Source: Micromonospora sp. C28SCA-DRY-2 (GTDB lineage: Bacteria; Actinomycetota; Actinomycetes; Mycobacteriales; Micromonosporaceae). From it: a stretch of DNA of 64,000 nt. Below are positions 34,701 to 41,835 of this stretch, one piece after another. The stretch covers positions 124,001 to 188,000 of the forward strand of contig NZ_JAUMKD010000001.1 in NCBI RefSeq assembly GCF_030519475.1, given 5' to 3'. Positions within the stretch are counted from its first letter, which is position 1. The number at the start of each line of letters is the position of its first letter. The notes beneath the pieces were generated by a model. The model was given only the letters and a program-made list of their open reading frames with translations. It did not search any database and was not told the origin of the DNA. The position numbers and the translations under genes are program-made.

Positions 34701-35030
34701 CAACAGCGCGGTGAAGCGTACGGCGTCGATCGATTCCGCCGACGTCCGCAGCCGGTAGCCGGCGTCACCGGACTCGACCAGGGCACGGCCACCGGGCTCG
34801 GCCGCCTCCAGCGCGCGGCGCAACTGCGACACCTTGGTCTGCAGGGCCCCGAGCGCGTTGCCCGGCGGCTCGTCACCCCAGAGATCCTCGATCAGGCGGT
34901 CGGCGGACACCGGACGCCCCTCGTGAACCAGCAGGTCAGCCAGGAGACCACGAACCTTCAGGCCGGGCACGGTGACGGGTTCGCCGTCCGACGTCCATAC
35001 GGCGATCTCACCCAGCACCCCGAAGCGCAC
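31767..35030 (-). CDS. AfsR-like BTAD/NB-ARC/TPR transcriptional regulator
   Basis: This 1087-residue regulator has an OmpR-like winged helix (1-95, with LLADLLVHEGRPVSADRLIEDLWG). A bacterial transcriptional activator domain (about 100-250, ending YEQFRRQLRDELGIDPGQEL) follows. Next is an NB-ARC NTPase with P-loop LTGLGGVGKTRLAL (about 295-305) and Walker B MLLLLDNCEHV (about 380). Tetratricopeptide-like helices fill about 640-1060. The architecture is that of large SARPs such as AfsR, which activate metabolite genes after ATP-dependent switching. It is flanked by wrbA and a divergent MFS gene. Both have the same triple 11-bp repeat, so it probably controls its neighbours. The repeats by the MFS may also affect its own promoter. 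Confidence 0.92.
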   Translation of the reverse strand: MRFGVLGEIAVWTSDGEPVTVPGLKVRGLLADLLVHEGRPVSADRLIEDLWGDEPPGNALGALQTKVSQLRRALEAAEPGGRALVESGDAGYRLRTSAESIDAVRFTALLGRSRAQREPARRAATLTEALSLWRGSPYADFGDERFVRQAAERLNDQYLAALEELAEARLELGEHHLLAGELADLVARHPWRERLRAAHLRALYGSGRQRDALAAYEQFRRQLRDELGIDPGQELAELHRAILRQDPALQPAAPPPNPARTNLPAPLSPGPYGGLIGRDEAVEAVRERLTNGRLVTLTGLGGVGKTRLALEAARMLADTFPAGVWLVELAGQPHCGDPATCTEIVDLVAATLEIRDDSPPGDRPREPMDRLVAALRDRKMLLLLDNCEHVVEPIAQLTEMLLGAAADLRILATSREPLGIAGEVVFPVPPLALPEPGATAEQIVEAPAVRLFVARARAIEPGFAVDREDTDVIATICRRLDGVPLALELAASRLPVVDPSELAARLDDRFRLLSSGRRTAPPRQQGLRAMIDWSWELLPPPERAVLRRLAVFADGATLATAEQVCSGGQVAPDDLLDVLARLIDRSLVMVRHGESPRRYRLPETVAAYGLEQLDSAGELAITRRRYAACFARLAERTAGRLRGHDQSRVLGELDAENGNLRAALDVAATDGYARAGLTLATSLTWYRLLRGRFGELGRSLRTALDIVPTSEEEVAPDALRRHADMWLVALATRDGDPTAPRQRVLESYPDADGPDRAFAQWLFASMMLGSGDPGEAAVLVNAALAAFRAHGDRWGIAAACATRADLALVLRSDLSAAERDCEVSRSLFGQLGDRWGQVHPTSLLGSLAEIRGDYDRAEAWHREALRIAEHLRLWTLVSRQLAHLGRLALLRGDHDEAVAWHERALRVAQEQSSRSAAAFAGTGLALAARRRGDLDAAEARQRDLLQWNRHAGYLPGCALALAELGFIAEHRGDAALAERRHRESLDAARATGDQRAVALALEGLAGAASLDGDHRRAARLLGAAGALREAAGAPLPAGEQHDVRRITARVREALGGEELAAEMSRGLRLDLDEPGLDGVGKPTVSSR

Positions 35031-35227
35031 CGCCTCAGCCTAGCCAGCCGGCGTCCCGGCCAGCGGGTCCGCCGACCGTGGGCAGGACCGGCGCCGACGG
35101 GCGCGGTCGCGCACGGAACGGCGCAGCCGGCTACGCCTGACCAGCGCCGACTGTCCGCGGACGCGCCCGCCCACCCGCCCCGACCGGCCAGACGGGCGGC
35201 GGCGCTTTCCCGGCCCGCCCGACCCGT

Positions 35228-35271
35228 ACGTCAGGCGACCGTCAGTCGGCGGTAAGGGCGCTGGGCAGGCT
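35228..35271 (+). promoter_or_regulatory. SARP-type triple repeat and -10 of the MFS gene
   Basis: ACGTCAG (35228-35234), CCGTCAG (35239-35245) and CGGTAAG (35250-35256) recur at exactly 11-bp steps. Then 9 bp lead to CAGGCT (35266-35271), 32 nt before the ATG. The geometry is identical to the wrbA promoter. Confidence 0.72.
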
Positions 35272-35302
35272 CGATCCAGCCGATTGACACCGGAGGAGTG
35301 CG

Positions 35303-36517
35303 ATGGATCACCTACAGCACAGCGCGGCCGCTCGCCGCGGCGGCCAGCCCGCACCGGAACGGGTGGCCACACCCTGGCTCGCCCTGCTGGCCGGCCCGCT
35401 GTCCTACGGGATCGCCGGGCCGGCCCTGGTCCTCGACGACGTGGCGCGGGCGATGGGTACCGGGGAACAGACGGCGGCCTCCGCCGTGACCGCCTTCGGC
35501 TGGGGGATCGCGTTGGGTACGCCCCTGTTGGCGGCGCTGCTGGCCCGCCGCGGCGTCCGGGCGGTCCTGACCGTCGCGACCGCGCTGGTGGTCGCGGGGA
35601 CGGTCCTGCTCGTGCTGAGCCCGAACGTGCCGGTGCTGGTGGTCGGCGCGGGGGTGCAGGCCCTGGGGTCCGCCGGGCTCACCGTGACGGCCATGAAACT
35701 GGCCGACTCGGCTCGGCGGATGGGGGTGGTCACCGCCTCGCTCGCGGTCGTCGGCAGCACCGGCCCGCTGACCGGCGCGCTGGTGGCCGACTATCTCTCC
35801 TGGCCGGCGGTGCTGGCGTTGCCGCTGCTGGCGGTGCTCGCCGTGCCCGCGGCGCGGCGCGGCGCGGCACCGCGGGAAGCGGCGCCGGCGTCGTTCGATC
35901 CGCTCGGCATGGCGCTCCTCGCCCTGCTGGTCACCGCGGCAGTTCTCACCCCGCACCGGCCGCTGGTGGCCGGCCCGGCCACCGTCGCGCTGCTGCTGGT
36001 GCTCGCGGCCCGCACGAAGGCGCGGCCCGACGGCTTCCTGCCCGCCGCGGTGGCCCGCAACGGCCGGTTCCTCGCGGCGAGCGCGCTGGCCTTCACGCTG
36101 GGTGTGGTGAACTTCGGCCTGCTCTACACCGCGCCGGAGCTGCTGCGGGAGCACGCGGGATGGGACGGCACCCGCAGCGGGATCTGGCTACTGGCGCCGT
36201 ACCTGCTCGGCGGCTTCGGCTCGGCATTCCTGGTCGCGGCGTCCGCGCGGGCGCCGCACCGGGTGGTGGCCGTCGCACTACTCGCCGCCGGCGCCGCCGC
36301 GCCGCTGCTGGCGGCGGCCACCACCGTCGTACCGCTGCTGCTCGCGGCGATGGCGCTCGGCTCCCTGGCCGCCTCGACCGGCCAGGGCGTGCTCGCCCTG
36401 CGCGCGGCGGGCGTCGTGCCCGCCTCGCACGAGGCCGAGGCCCTGGGTCTGTTCAACCTCGCCTACCTGCTCAGCGTCGCGTTCGGACCAGCGATCGCCG
36501 TGATGCTGTCGCAGTGA
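35303..36517 (+). CDS. MFS efflux-type transporter
   Basis: This 404-residue protein has twelve membrane segments. Motif A is reduced to LLAALLARRGVRAV, and LVADYLSWPAVLALPLLAVLAVP (a motif C-like turn) lies in helix 5-6. It resembles drug/H+ antiporters of the arabinose-efflux class (PF07690). GGAGGAG lies 7 nt before the ATG. It diverges from the BTAD regulator and shares its operator geometry with wrbA. So it is probably induced with the quinone reductase and exports a toxic or self-made compound. The substrate cannot be named. No biosynthetic cluster lies nearby except the glycosyltransferase that follows convergently. Confidence 0.85.
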   Translation: MDHLQHSAAARRGGQPAPERVATPWLALLAGPLSYGIAGPALVLDDVARAMGTGEQTAASAVTAFGWGIALGTPLLAALLARRGVRAVLTVATALVVAGTVLLVLSPNVPVLVVGAGVQALGSAGLTVTAMKLADSARRMGVVTASLAVVGSTGPLTGALVADYLSWPAVLALPLLAVLAVPAARRGAAPREAAPASFDPLGMALLALLVTAAVLTPHRPLVAGPATVALLLVLAARTKARPDGFLPAAVARNGRFLAASALAFTLGVVNFGLLYTAPELLREHAGWDGTRSGIWLLAPYLLGGFGSAFLVAASARAPHRVVAVALLAAGAAAPLLAAATTVVPLLLAAMALGSLAASTGQGVLALRAAGVVPASHEAEALGLFNLAYLLSVAFGPAIAVMLSQ

Positions 36518-36571
36518 CCGGTGCCGAGCCGGCGGCGCCGCGGCCGCCTGGCGCCGATCGGCGGCAGGCTC

Positions 36572-37684
36572 TCAGCGGACCAGCGCGACCAGCCGCGGCA
36601 CCAGCTCGGCCGGGTCCGGCATGGCGGCGATCTCCCGGCCGACCTGGGCCGCGGCGTCGCGCAGCGCGGCGTCGGTGAGCAGCCGGGTCAGCACGTCGGG
36701 GCTGATGGCACGGGGGGCGGCGGCGATGCCGGCGCCGCGGGCCGCCACCAGCTCGGCGTTGTGCCGGCGGTCACCCGCGCCGACCGTGACCAGCTGCGGC
36801 ACTCCGGCGGCGAAGGCGCCGTAGACGCTGCCGGCGCCACCGTGGTGCACCAGCGCCGCGGCCGCCGGCAGCGCCGCCGCCAGCGGGATCCAGCCCACGG
36901 TCCGGACGTTGCCGGGCAGCGTCCCCCGGGCCAGCCGCTCCTCCGGCCGGACCAGGACGAACTCCGCGTCCACCCGCTCCGCCGCGGCCACCACGGCGCG
37001 CATCGGGCCACCCGAGCCGGGACCGGCCACGGTGCTGCGGCTGACCAGCACCCGGGGGCGCTCACCCGGCTCGCGCAGCCACTCCGGCAGCTCACCACCG
37101 CCCACGTACGCGCCGTAGCGCATCGGCCAGCCGTCCTGTCGCAGCACGCTCGGCGGCGCCACCGCGACGGCGGCCGCCGGCGGCGGCAGCTCGGCCAGGC
37201 CGTGCCGGCGCAGCGCCGCGTCGAGCCGGGCCACCGTCGCCCGGACCAGCTCCCGCCCGTCGAACAGGGTGTTCTCCTGGCGGACCGCCGGCACGCCGAG
37301 CCGGGCCGCGGCAACCGCCCCGGCCACCGCGAACGGCTCGTGCAGCACCAGGTCCGGCCGCCACTCCTCGGCCAGCGCGACCACCCCGTCGGCGAGCTGG
37401 TCGTTCACCGTGCCGAAGAGTGCCCCGGCGCCCCGGGTGCCGCCCCGGCCGGCCAGTTCGGCGCGGGCCAGCAGCGGATGGCGCAGCATCACCCCCCGCG
37501 CGATGCGCCCGAAGTCGAACGCCGGCGCCACGTCGCGCACCGGCAGCCCCGAGCGGGCCACGTCCAGCCCGTCGGCGGCCGTGGCCACCAGCACGTCGTG
37601 CCCGGCGTCGCGCAGCGCGACGGCCAGCGGGACGAGCGGGAAGACGTGACCGATCAGAGGCGCGGAGACGATCAGGACGCGCAT
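36572..37684 (-). CDS. GT1 glycosyltransferase (macrolide/antibiotic type)
   Basis: This 370-residue GT-B enzyme has an N-terminal acceptor domain (MRVLIVSAPLIGHVFPLVPLA, AHD-type loop VALRDAGHDVLVATA). The C-terminal nucleotide-sugar domain has VGWIPLAAALPAAAALVHHGGAGSVYGAF, with the HHGGAGS signature, and GAGDRRHNAELVAARGAG for donor binding. This class glycosylates polyketides or other small molecules with dTDP- or UDP-sugars, either in biosynthesis or as self-protection. The -10-like TAGGAT ends 7 nt before the ATG, with no ribosome-binding site. The message is therefore probably leaderless. It converges with the MFS gene (54-nt gap). Confidence 0.88.
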   Translation of the reverse strand: MRVLIVSAPLIGHVFPLVPLAVALRDAGHDVLVATAADGLDVARSGLPVRDVAPAFDFGRIARGVMLRHPLLARAELAGRGGTRGAGALFGTVNDQLADGVVALAEEWRPDLVLHEPFAVAGAVAAARLGVPAVRQENTLFDGRELVRATVARLDAALRRHGLAELPPPAAAVAVAPPSVLRQDGWPMRYGAYVGGGELPEWLREPGERPRVLVSRSTVAGPGSGGPMRAVVAAAERVDAEFVLVRPEERLARGTLPGNVRTVGWIPLAAALPAAAALVHHGGAGSVYGAFAAGVPQLVTVGAGDRRHNAELVAARGAGIAAAPRAISPDVLTRLLTDAALRDAAAQVGREIAAMPDPAELVPRLVALVR

Positions 37685-37690
37685 GAGTTG

Positions 37691-37696
37691 ATCCTA
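37691..37696 (-). promoter_or_regulatory. -10 element of a leaderless glycosyltransferase message
   Basis: On the minus strand TAGGAT occupies 37696-37691, and the ATG begins at 37684, six nucleotides later. Transcription would thus begin at or within a base of the start codon. No clear -35 is visible. Confidence 0.5.
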
Positions 37697-37810
37697 ACGG
37701 TCGAATTGTTCTCTATGGACGGACTCAGCTCCGGGTGCCCGTTGGGGCGGATCCGGTCGCCGCTGCCGATGCCCCGGCCACGGGCCTGTCCGCAACGGCG
37801 GAGGGGACGG

Positions 37811-38710
37811 CTAGGACGCAAGACCGAGCGCTTCGCTGATGAAGGCGATCTGATCCGACGCGACGGTCTGCCGGGTCCGCGGGTCGGTGTAGAACGAGAA
37901 GTGTGTACCCGGATAGAGCTTGAGCGTCCCGTGCGGGGCGCGCTCGGCGAGCTGGCTGCTCAACTCCACGGGCGTCTCCGCGTCGTCGGTGGCGAGGCAG
38001 ACCAGCAGTGGCACGGCCAGCCGTGCGGCGGCGTCCGCGGGGTGGTAGCGCATCATCCGCAGGGTCGCGCGGGGTGCCACCTGGTTGCGCCACAGCGAGT
38101 CCTCGCCGGACAGGGTGCGGATGTGCTCCTTGGCCGCCGCCGCGTTGGTGATCGCGATCTCACCCGGTTCACCGACCAGTGGAATGTAGTGCGGTGTCAG
38201 GCCGAGCCTGCCCCGGAGTGCGTCCCGCAGGATGGCCGCCATGAGCCGCAGGCTCTGCGCCGTCGACCGGCCCTCGGCGCGGCGCGGGAACCCGTTGAAC
38301 GGGATCTGCGCCACCACGGCGGCGATCCGCGGGTCGTCCGCCGCCACGGTGATCGCGTGGGCGCCGCCGAGGGAGTTGCCCCACAGGACGACCCGGTGGG
38401 CGTCGACGCCCCGGTCGGCCCGGGCACAGGCCACCGCCGCCCGCACGTCGGCGAGCTGACCGTCGACGTCGACGACCTGGCGCGGATCGCCGTCGCTGCG
38501 CCCGAAGCTGCCGTAGTCGAACACCAATGCCGCCAGCCCGGCGGCGGCGAAGACCTCGGCCCACGTGTAAAGGCGGTCCATGGTGCTGCCGAAGCCGGAG
38601 CACATCACCACGCACGGCACCGGGTGCGACCCCTCCGGCCGGTACAGGCGACCGCCTCGCCGGCCACCGTCGCTCGGGAAGGACACGTCGACCGCAGTAA
38701 ACTGACCCAT
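37811..38710 (-). CDS. Alpha/beta hydrolase (dienelactone-hydrolase/acetyl-xylan-esterase-like)
   Basis: This 299-residue hydrolase opens with FTAVDVSFPSDGGRRGGRLYRPEG. It has the oxyanion region VVMCSGFGSTMDR, the elbow LWGNSLGGAHA (Ser nucleophile), TDDAETPVEL (Asp) and GTHFSFYTDP (His). The fold subgroup resembles BAAT/DLH-like esterases and YcjY/FrsA relatives. It has no signal peptide. Its start codon lies in the centre of a palindrome shared with the divergent TetR gene, so that regulator very likely represses it. The substrate is unknown; the TetR inducer could be the ester or its product. Confidence 0.85.
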   Translation of the reverse strand: MGQFTAVDVSFPSDGGRRGGRLYRPEGSHPVPCVVMCSGFGSTMDRLYTWAEVFAAAGLAALVFDYGSFGRSDGDPRQVVDVDGQLADVRAAVACARADRGVDAHRVVLWGNSLGGAHAITVAADDPRIAAVVAQIPFNGFPRRAEGRSTAQSLRLMAAILRDALRGRLGLTPHYIPLVGEPGEIAITNAAAAKEHIRTLSGEDSLWRNQVAPRATLRMMRYHPADAAARLAVPLLVCLATDDAETPVELSSQLAERAPHGTLKLYPGTHFSFYTDPRTRQTVASDQIAFISEALGLAS

Positions 38711-38722
38711 GGTCAGTATGAT
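38701..38722. promoter_or_regulatory. TetR operator covering the hydrolase start codon
   Basis: The arms ACTGACC (38701-38707) and GGTCAGT (38711-38717) are perfect. The three spacer bases are the complement of the hydrolase ATG. TATGAT (38717-38722) is a good -10 for the divergent TetR gene and begins at the last base of the operator. One bound dimer could block both genes. Confidence 0.65.
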
Positions 38723-38757
38723 AGCAACCGTACTTACCTGCGGTAGGGAGCAGTGGC

Positions 38758-39495
38758 ATGACGAGGCAGCGCATCCTGACGGTCGCGGCGGCGCTGTTCG
38801 CCGAACGCGGATACCGGGCCACCTCCATGCAGGAGATCGCCGACCGGGTCGGCATCACGAAGGCCGCGCTCTACTACCACTTCGCCGCCAAAGAGGACGT
38901 GCTCCACGAGCTGACCGGTCCGGTGCTCGACGAACTGGAGCAGGCGTTGAACGAGGCGGAGGCCGCCGGTGATGCGGAGACGGTGCGCTGGCGCGCGATC
39001 GAGGCGTTCCTCGACGTGCACCTGCGCCACCGCGACACGCTGCTCATGCTGGTCCGCGACATGACCCTGCTCGTGCAGGCGCCGGTCGCCGACCGCTTCC
39101 GGGCCGCCATCGCCCTGGCGAACACCCTCGTCAGCGGCCCCCGCCCCGGGCTCGCCCAGCGGGTGCGCGCGGCCCAGGTGGTCGCCGGGCTGGCCGATCC
39201 CGTGGTGATCTTCCGGGACGTGCCACCCGCCAAGCTCCGGCGACTGATCCTCGACGGCACGCGCACGCTGCTGGCGGTGGACGGCCCGGTCGCCGACGGT
39301 CCGCGGCCGTCCGACGCGGGCGTCGCACCCGAGCCGCGCACCCGCCGGGCCGGTGGGCGACCGGCGGCATTGACCGCCGCGGACGCGGAGGAGGTCCGCC
39401 GACTGCGGGAGACCGACCGGCTCGGCGTCGACGAGTTGGCCGAACGGTACGGCGTCTCGCGGGCCACCATCTATCGCATTCTCAAAACCGGGTAA
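38758..39495 (+). CDS. TetR-family regulator fused to a Hin-like C-terminal helix-turn-helix
   Basis: This 245-residue protein has a TetR DNA-binding domain at 1-55 ([45 protein letters not shown]) and a helical ligand/dimer domain to about residue 180. Unusually, residues about 198-245 carry a second DNA-binding unit: [21 protein letters not shown], then [21 protein letters not shown]. It matches the C-terminal HTH of serine recombinases such as Hin and Gin (GRPxxL...GVSxxTxYR). A Gly/Pro/Arg-rich linker joins the parts. The first domain probably binds the operator at 38701-38717. What the second binds is open; hix-like half-sites lie at the very end of the gene. Confidence 0.85.
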   Translation: MTRQRILTVAAALFAERGYRATSMQEIADRVGITKAALYYHFAAKEDVLHELTGPVLDELEQALNEAEAAGDAETVRWRAIEAFLDVHLRHRDTLLMLVRDMTLLVQAPVADRFRAAIALANTLVSGPRPGLAQRVRAAQVVAGLADPVVIFRDVPPAKLRRLILDGTRTLLAVDGPVADGPRPSDAGVAPEPRTRRAGGRPAALTAADAEEVRRLRETDRLGVDELAERYGVSRATIYRILKTG

Positions 39496-39523
39496 GGTTT
39501 TAAAACACGCACCAGGTTTTGAG
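39481..39523. repeat. Hix-like inverted half-sites at the TetR 3' end
   Basis: CTCAAAACC (39481-39489) is the perfect complement of GGTTTTGAG (39515-39523). Between them sits GGTTTTAAAAC (39496-39506), itself palindromic over GTTTTAAAAC. The AAAACC...GGTTTT arrangement resembles the hix sites bound by Hin. The repeat includes the stop codon and is markedly AT-rich for this genome. It could alternatively be a weak terminator. Confidence 0.6.
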
Positions 39524-39684
39524 ACAGCGGCGTCGGGCGCACGCTGGGCCCCGTCACGGCCGGGCTGCGCCGGCACCCGGCTCGACACCGACGGCATTCC
39601 GTCAGATGCCCGTTCCGCCGCAACCCCACCCGCCGGGCGGGCGTGTAGCCGGTTGTCGCAGTCCACGCCGGAACCGGAGGAACG

Positions 39685-40164
39685 ATGAACCTGTCAGCTC
39701 TACGCGCCCTCGCACCGATCACCGTCCTGGTGGGCCTCGCGGCCTGCACCGCCACCTCGCCCGCTCCCGTAGCCGGGTCCGGCACACCGTCTGCCGCAAC
39801 CAGCACCGCGCCCGCCCCCGGTGCCGCGCCGTCCGCCTCCAGCCACGCGCCGCCGACCGGCAACGCGGCGTCCGCCGCGCCGGCCACCGCCGGGGCCGCC
39901 TGCCCGGTCAGCGCCGCCACGTTGCAGCGGGTGTCGGGGCTGAAGGACACCCACCGGATCGACGCGGCGCAGATCAGGTGCGCGCGCCGGTGGGCCACGG
40001 CCGGCGTGATCGCTGTCGACCCGCGGATGCAGGGCGACGGTGTGCTGCTGTTCGAGCACTCGGCCGGCCGGTGGAAGAAGGTGGGCGAGGGCAGCGCGCT
40101 CGAGTGCCGCCCGTTCGGCATCCCCCCGGAGATCGGCGACGAGGTCGGCTGCCGCGACCACTGA
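39685..40164 (+). CDS. Putative secreted lipoprotein
   Basis: This 159-residue protein has a lipoprotein signal (APITVLVGLAAC, with Cys at about residue 21). A Ser/Thr/Pro/Ala-rich linker of about 50 residues follows, then a small globular domain of about 90 residues. The mature part has four Cys (ACPVS, IRCARR, LECRPF, GCRDH) that could form two disulfides. The domain motif KDTHRIDAAQIRCARRWATAGVIAVDP is not one I can assign. It should be anchored outside the membrane. No partner gene is evident; the next gene is convergent. Confidence 0.72.
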   Translation: MNLSALRALAPITVLVGLAACTATSPAPVAGSGTPSAATSTAPAPGAAPSASSHAPPTGNAASAAPATAGAACPVSAATLQRVSGLKDTHRIDAAQIRCARRWATAGVIAVDPRMQGDGVLLFEHSAGRWKKVGEGSALECRPFGIPPEIGDEVGCRDH

Positions 40165-40256
40165 GCGCACCCGACGGGGGCACCGGCGACAGGCCGGTCA
40201 GTCGGGCCTCGATCCGAGATTGCCGTGCCAGCCCGAGAATCGCGGCTGCCGTCGAG

Positions 40257-40300
40257 ACGGGGCTCTTCGCGACAGCCGTTGCATCGTCGTGAAGCCCCGT
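40257..40300. terminator. Long hairpin between lipoprotein and LacI genes
   Basis: The arms ACGGGGCT (40257-40264) and AGCCCCGT (40293-40300) pair perfectly, and the inner stem continues imperfectly. It lies between convergent genes and can serve both. Confidence 0.55.
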
Positions 40301-40309
40301 CCCGGCGGC

Positions 40310-41311
40310 TCAGCGGCGCGGCCGGCCGACGCTGCGACGGGAGATGAGGGTCGGTGCGATGGTCCGCCGCAGCGGGCCTGCCACGTCCGACTCGATCTGG
40401 GCCAGCAGCAGTTCCAGGCTCGCCCGGCCGACCGCGGCGAAGTCGGGCCGCACCGTCGTCAGCGGCGGGATGAAGTAGGCCGCCTCGGGTACGTCGTCGA
40501 AGCCGACCACGCTGATGTCGTCCGGCACCCGCCGGCCGTGCTCGTGCAGGGCCCGCAGCACACCGAGGGCCAGGTGGTCGTTGGCGGTGAAGACGGCGGT
40601 CACCTCCGGCATCCGGGCCAGCATCTGCCCGCACCGGTATCCGGCCGCGGCCGACCAGTCCGCCGGCACCAGGGGCGGCACCTCGGCTCCGGCCGCCCGC
40701 AACGCCTCCTGCCATCCTTCGATCCGCCCGGCGCTGTCGAACCAGTCCGGCGGCCCGGAGACGTGCCAGACCGTCCGGTGCCCGGCGTCGAGGAGATGCT
40801 GCGTCGCGGCTCGGGCACCGGCGACCTGGTCGACCGTCACCAGGGGGACCGGCCGGCGGGGATCGCCGTCGACGGTCACCAGGGGCACGTCGTGGGGCAG
40901 CCGCTCGAGGGCCTCCCCGGCCGACTCGACCGGGGCGATCACCACGATGCCGGCGACCCGGTGCGCCAGGTGCCGCTCCACCGCGGCCGAGATCGACCGA
41001 TGGTCGAGGTCGCGCACGCTGCCGACGCTGACCGCGAAGCCGACCTCGGCCGCGGCCTGTTCGAGGGCGGCCAGCAGCGAGGCCGGGCCGTAGAGGGTGG
41101 TGTTCTGCGCCACCACGCCGATCACCTGGGACTTACCGGTGACCAGCGCGCGGGCGGCGCGGTTGGGGCGGTAGCCGAGTTCGGCGATCGCCGCCTGGAC
41201 CCGCAGCCGGGTCTGCTCGCGCACGTTCGGGTGGCCGTTGAGGACCCGGGACACCGTCTGGTGGGAGACGCCGGCGAGGCGAGCCACGTCCGTCATCGCA
41301 GGACCGCGCAC
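40310..41311 (-). CDS. LacI-family regulator, probable arabinose regulon repressor
   Basis: This 333-residue repressor has the LacI HTH and hinge (MTDVARLAGVSHQTVSRVLNG, then NRAARALVTGK). A periplasmic-binding-like effector domain follows (VIGVVAQNTTLYGP, HRVAGIVVIAPVES, FTANDHLALGVLRAL, DDISVVGFDDVPEA). The GTG at 41311 has GAGG 5 nt upstream; an ATG five codons later is the alternative. It lies just downstream of the GH62 gene and near the arabinose operon. Dyads of the form TGTTAWCGMTCACA, with the central CG typical of LacI sites, stand before GH62 and araB. It is therefore the likely repressor, released by arabinose or an arabino-oligosaccharide. Confidence 0.9.
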   Translation of the reverse strand: MRGPAMTDVARLAGVSHQTVSRVLNGHPNVREQTRLRVQAAIAELGYRPNRAARALVTGKSQVIGVVAQNTTLYGPASLLAALEQAAAEVGFAVSVGSVRDLDHRSISAAVERHLAHRVAGIVVIAPVESAGEALERLPHDVPLVTVDGDPRRPVPLVTVDQVAGARAATQHLLDAGHRTVWHVSGPPDWFDSAGRIEGWQEALRAAGAEVPPLVPADWSAAAGYRCGQMLARMPEVTAVFTANDHLALGVLRALHEHGRRVPDDISVVGFDDVPEAAYFIPPLTTVRPDFAAVGRASLELLLAQIESDVAGPLRRTIAPTLISRRSVGRPRR

Positions 41312-41797
41312 GGCCACCTCGCCTTCCCCCCACGTGCCCGTGGCGACCGCGCCCGGTCGGGTGCGACGGGGACCGGCCGGTGGCACGAATCGCTCACGCG
41401 GCCGCCGCGGCGGTTCTTCCGAAGCGACCGATAATGGATCGCCGACAGTCTACGCCAGCTGTCCCGCCGGACCGGGCGCGGCCGAACCCGCCGGCTCGCA
41501 TTCCGTATCCGGGTGCGCGGAATTGGCGCCGACATTCGTCGTTTCGACACCGGCGGCGCACGTCACCCGGCTCTCGTGCCGCACCCCAGGCCTTTTCCCG
41601 TGCCACCCTCAGCAAAGCGGTGCCGTTGCCGGTGAATGTCGCGCTGCCGTCGGGGAGAACCGACATATTGTCACCGCGCCCAATGGCAGATGCCGTCGTC
41701 GGAAATGGGGATTCGATATCCCAGGAAGAACTCCCGGTCATTGTCGAAGCTCGGCGCGGTGCAGCGGACGACGTTCGAGGCCGGTGAGGCTGGCGGG
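41312..41797. other. Intergenic stretch between lacI and GH62 genes
   Basis: No complete gene is recognised in 486 nt. The part 41640-41790 is less GC-rich than its surroundings. On the minus strand it contains 55 sense codons in the same frame as the GH62 gene beyond its stop, ending at a TGA (41671-41673). There is no start codon, so it may be a decayed tail or chance. Confidence 0.5.
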
Positions 41798-41830
41798 CCG
41801 GCGCCCCCACCCTCCCGGTGGGGGCGCCGG
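41798..41830 (-). terminator. Strong hairpin after the GH62 gene
   Basis: The arms CCGGCGCCCCCACC (41798-41811) and GGTGGGGGCGCCGG (41817-41830) form a perfect 14-bp stem with a 5-nt loop. It lies five nucleotides past the GH62 stop. Confidence 0.75.
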
Positions 41831-41835
41831 CGCTG

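Noticed and set aside
41394..41810. 138-codon minus-strand open frame between lacI and GH62
   Set aside because: It overlaps the terminator, lacks a ribosome site and shows no conserved pattern. The more protein-like frame in this stretch is a different one.
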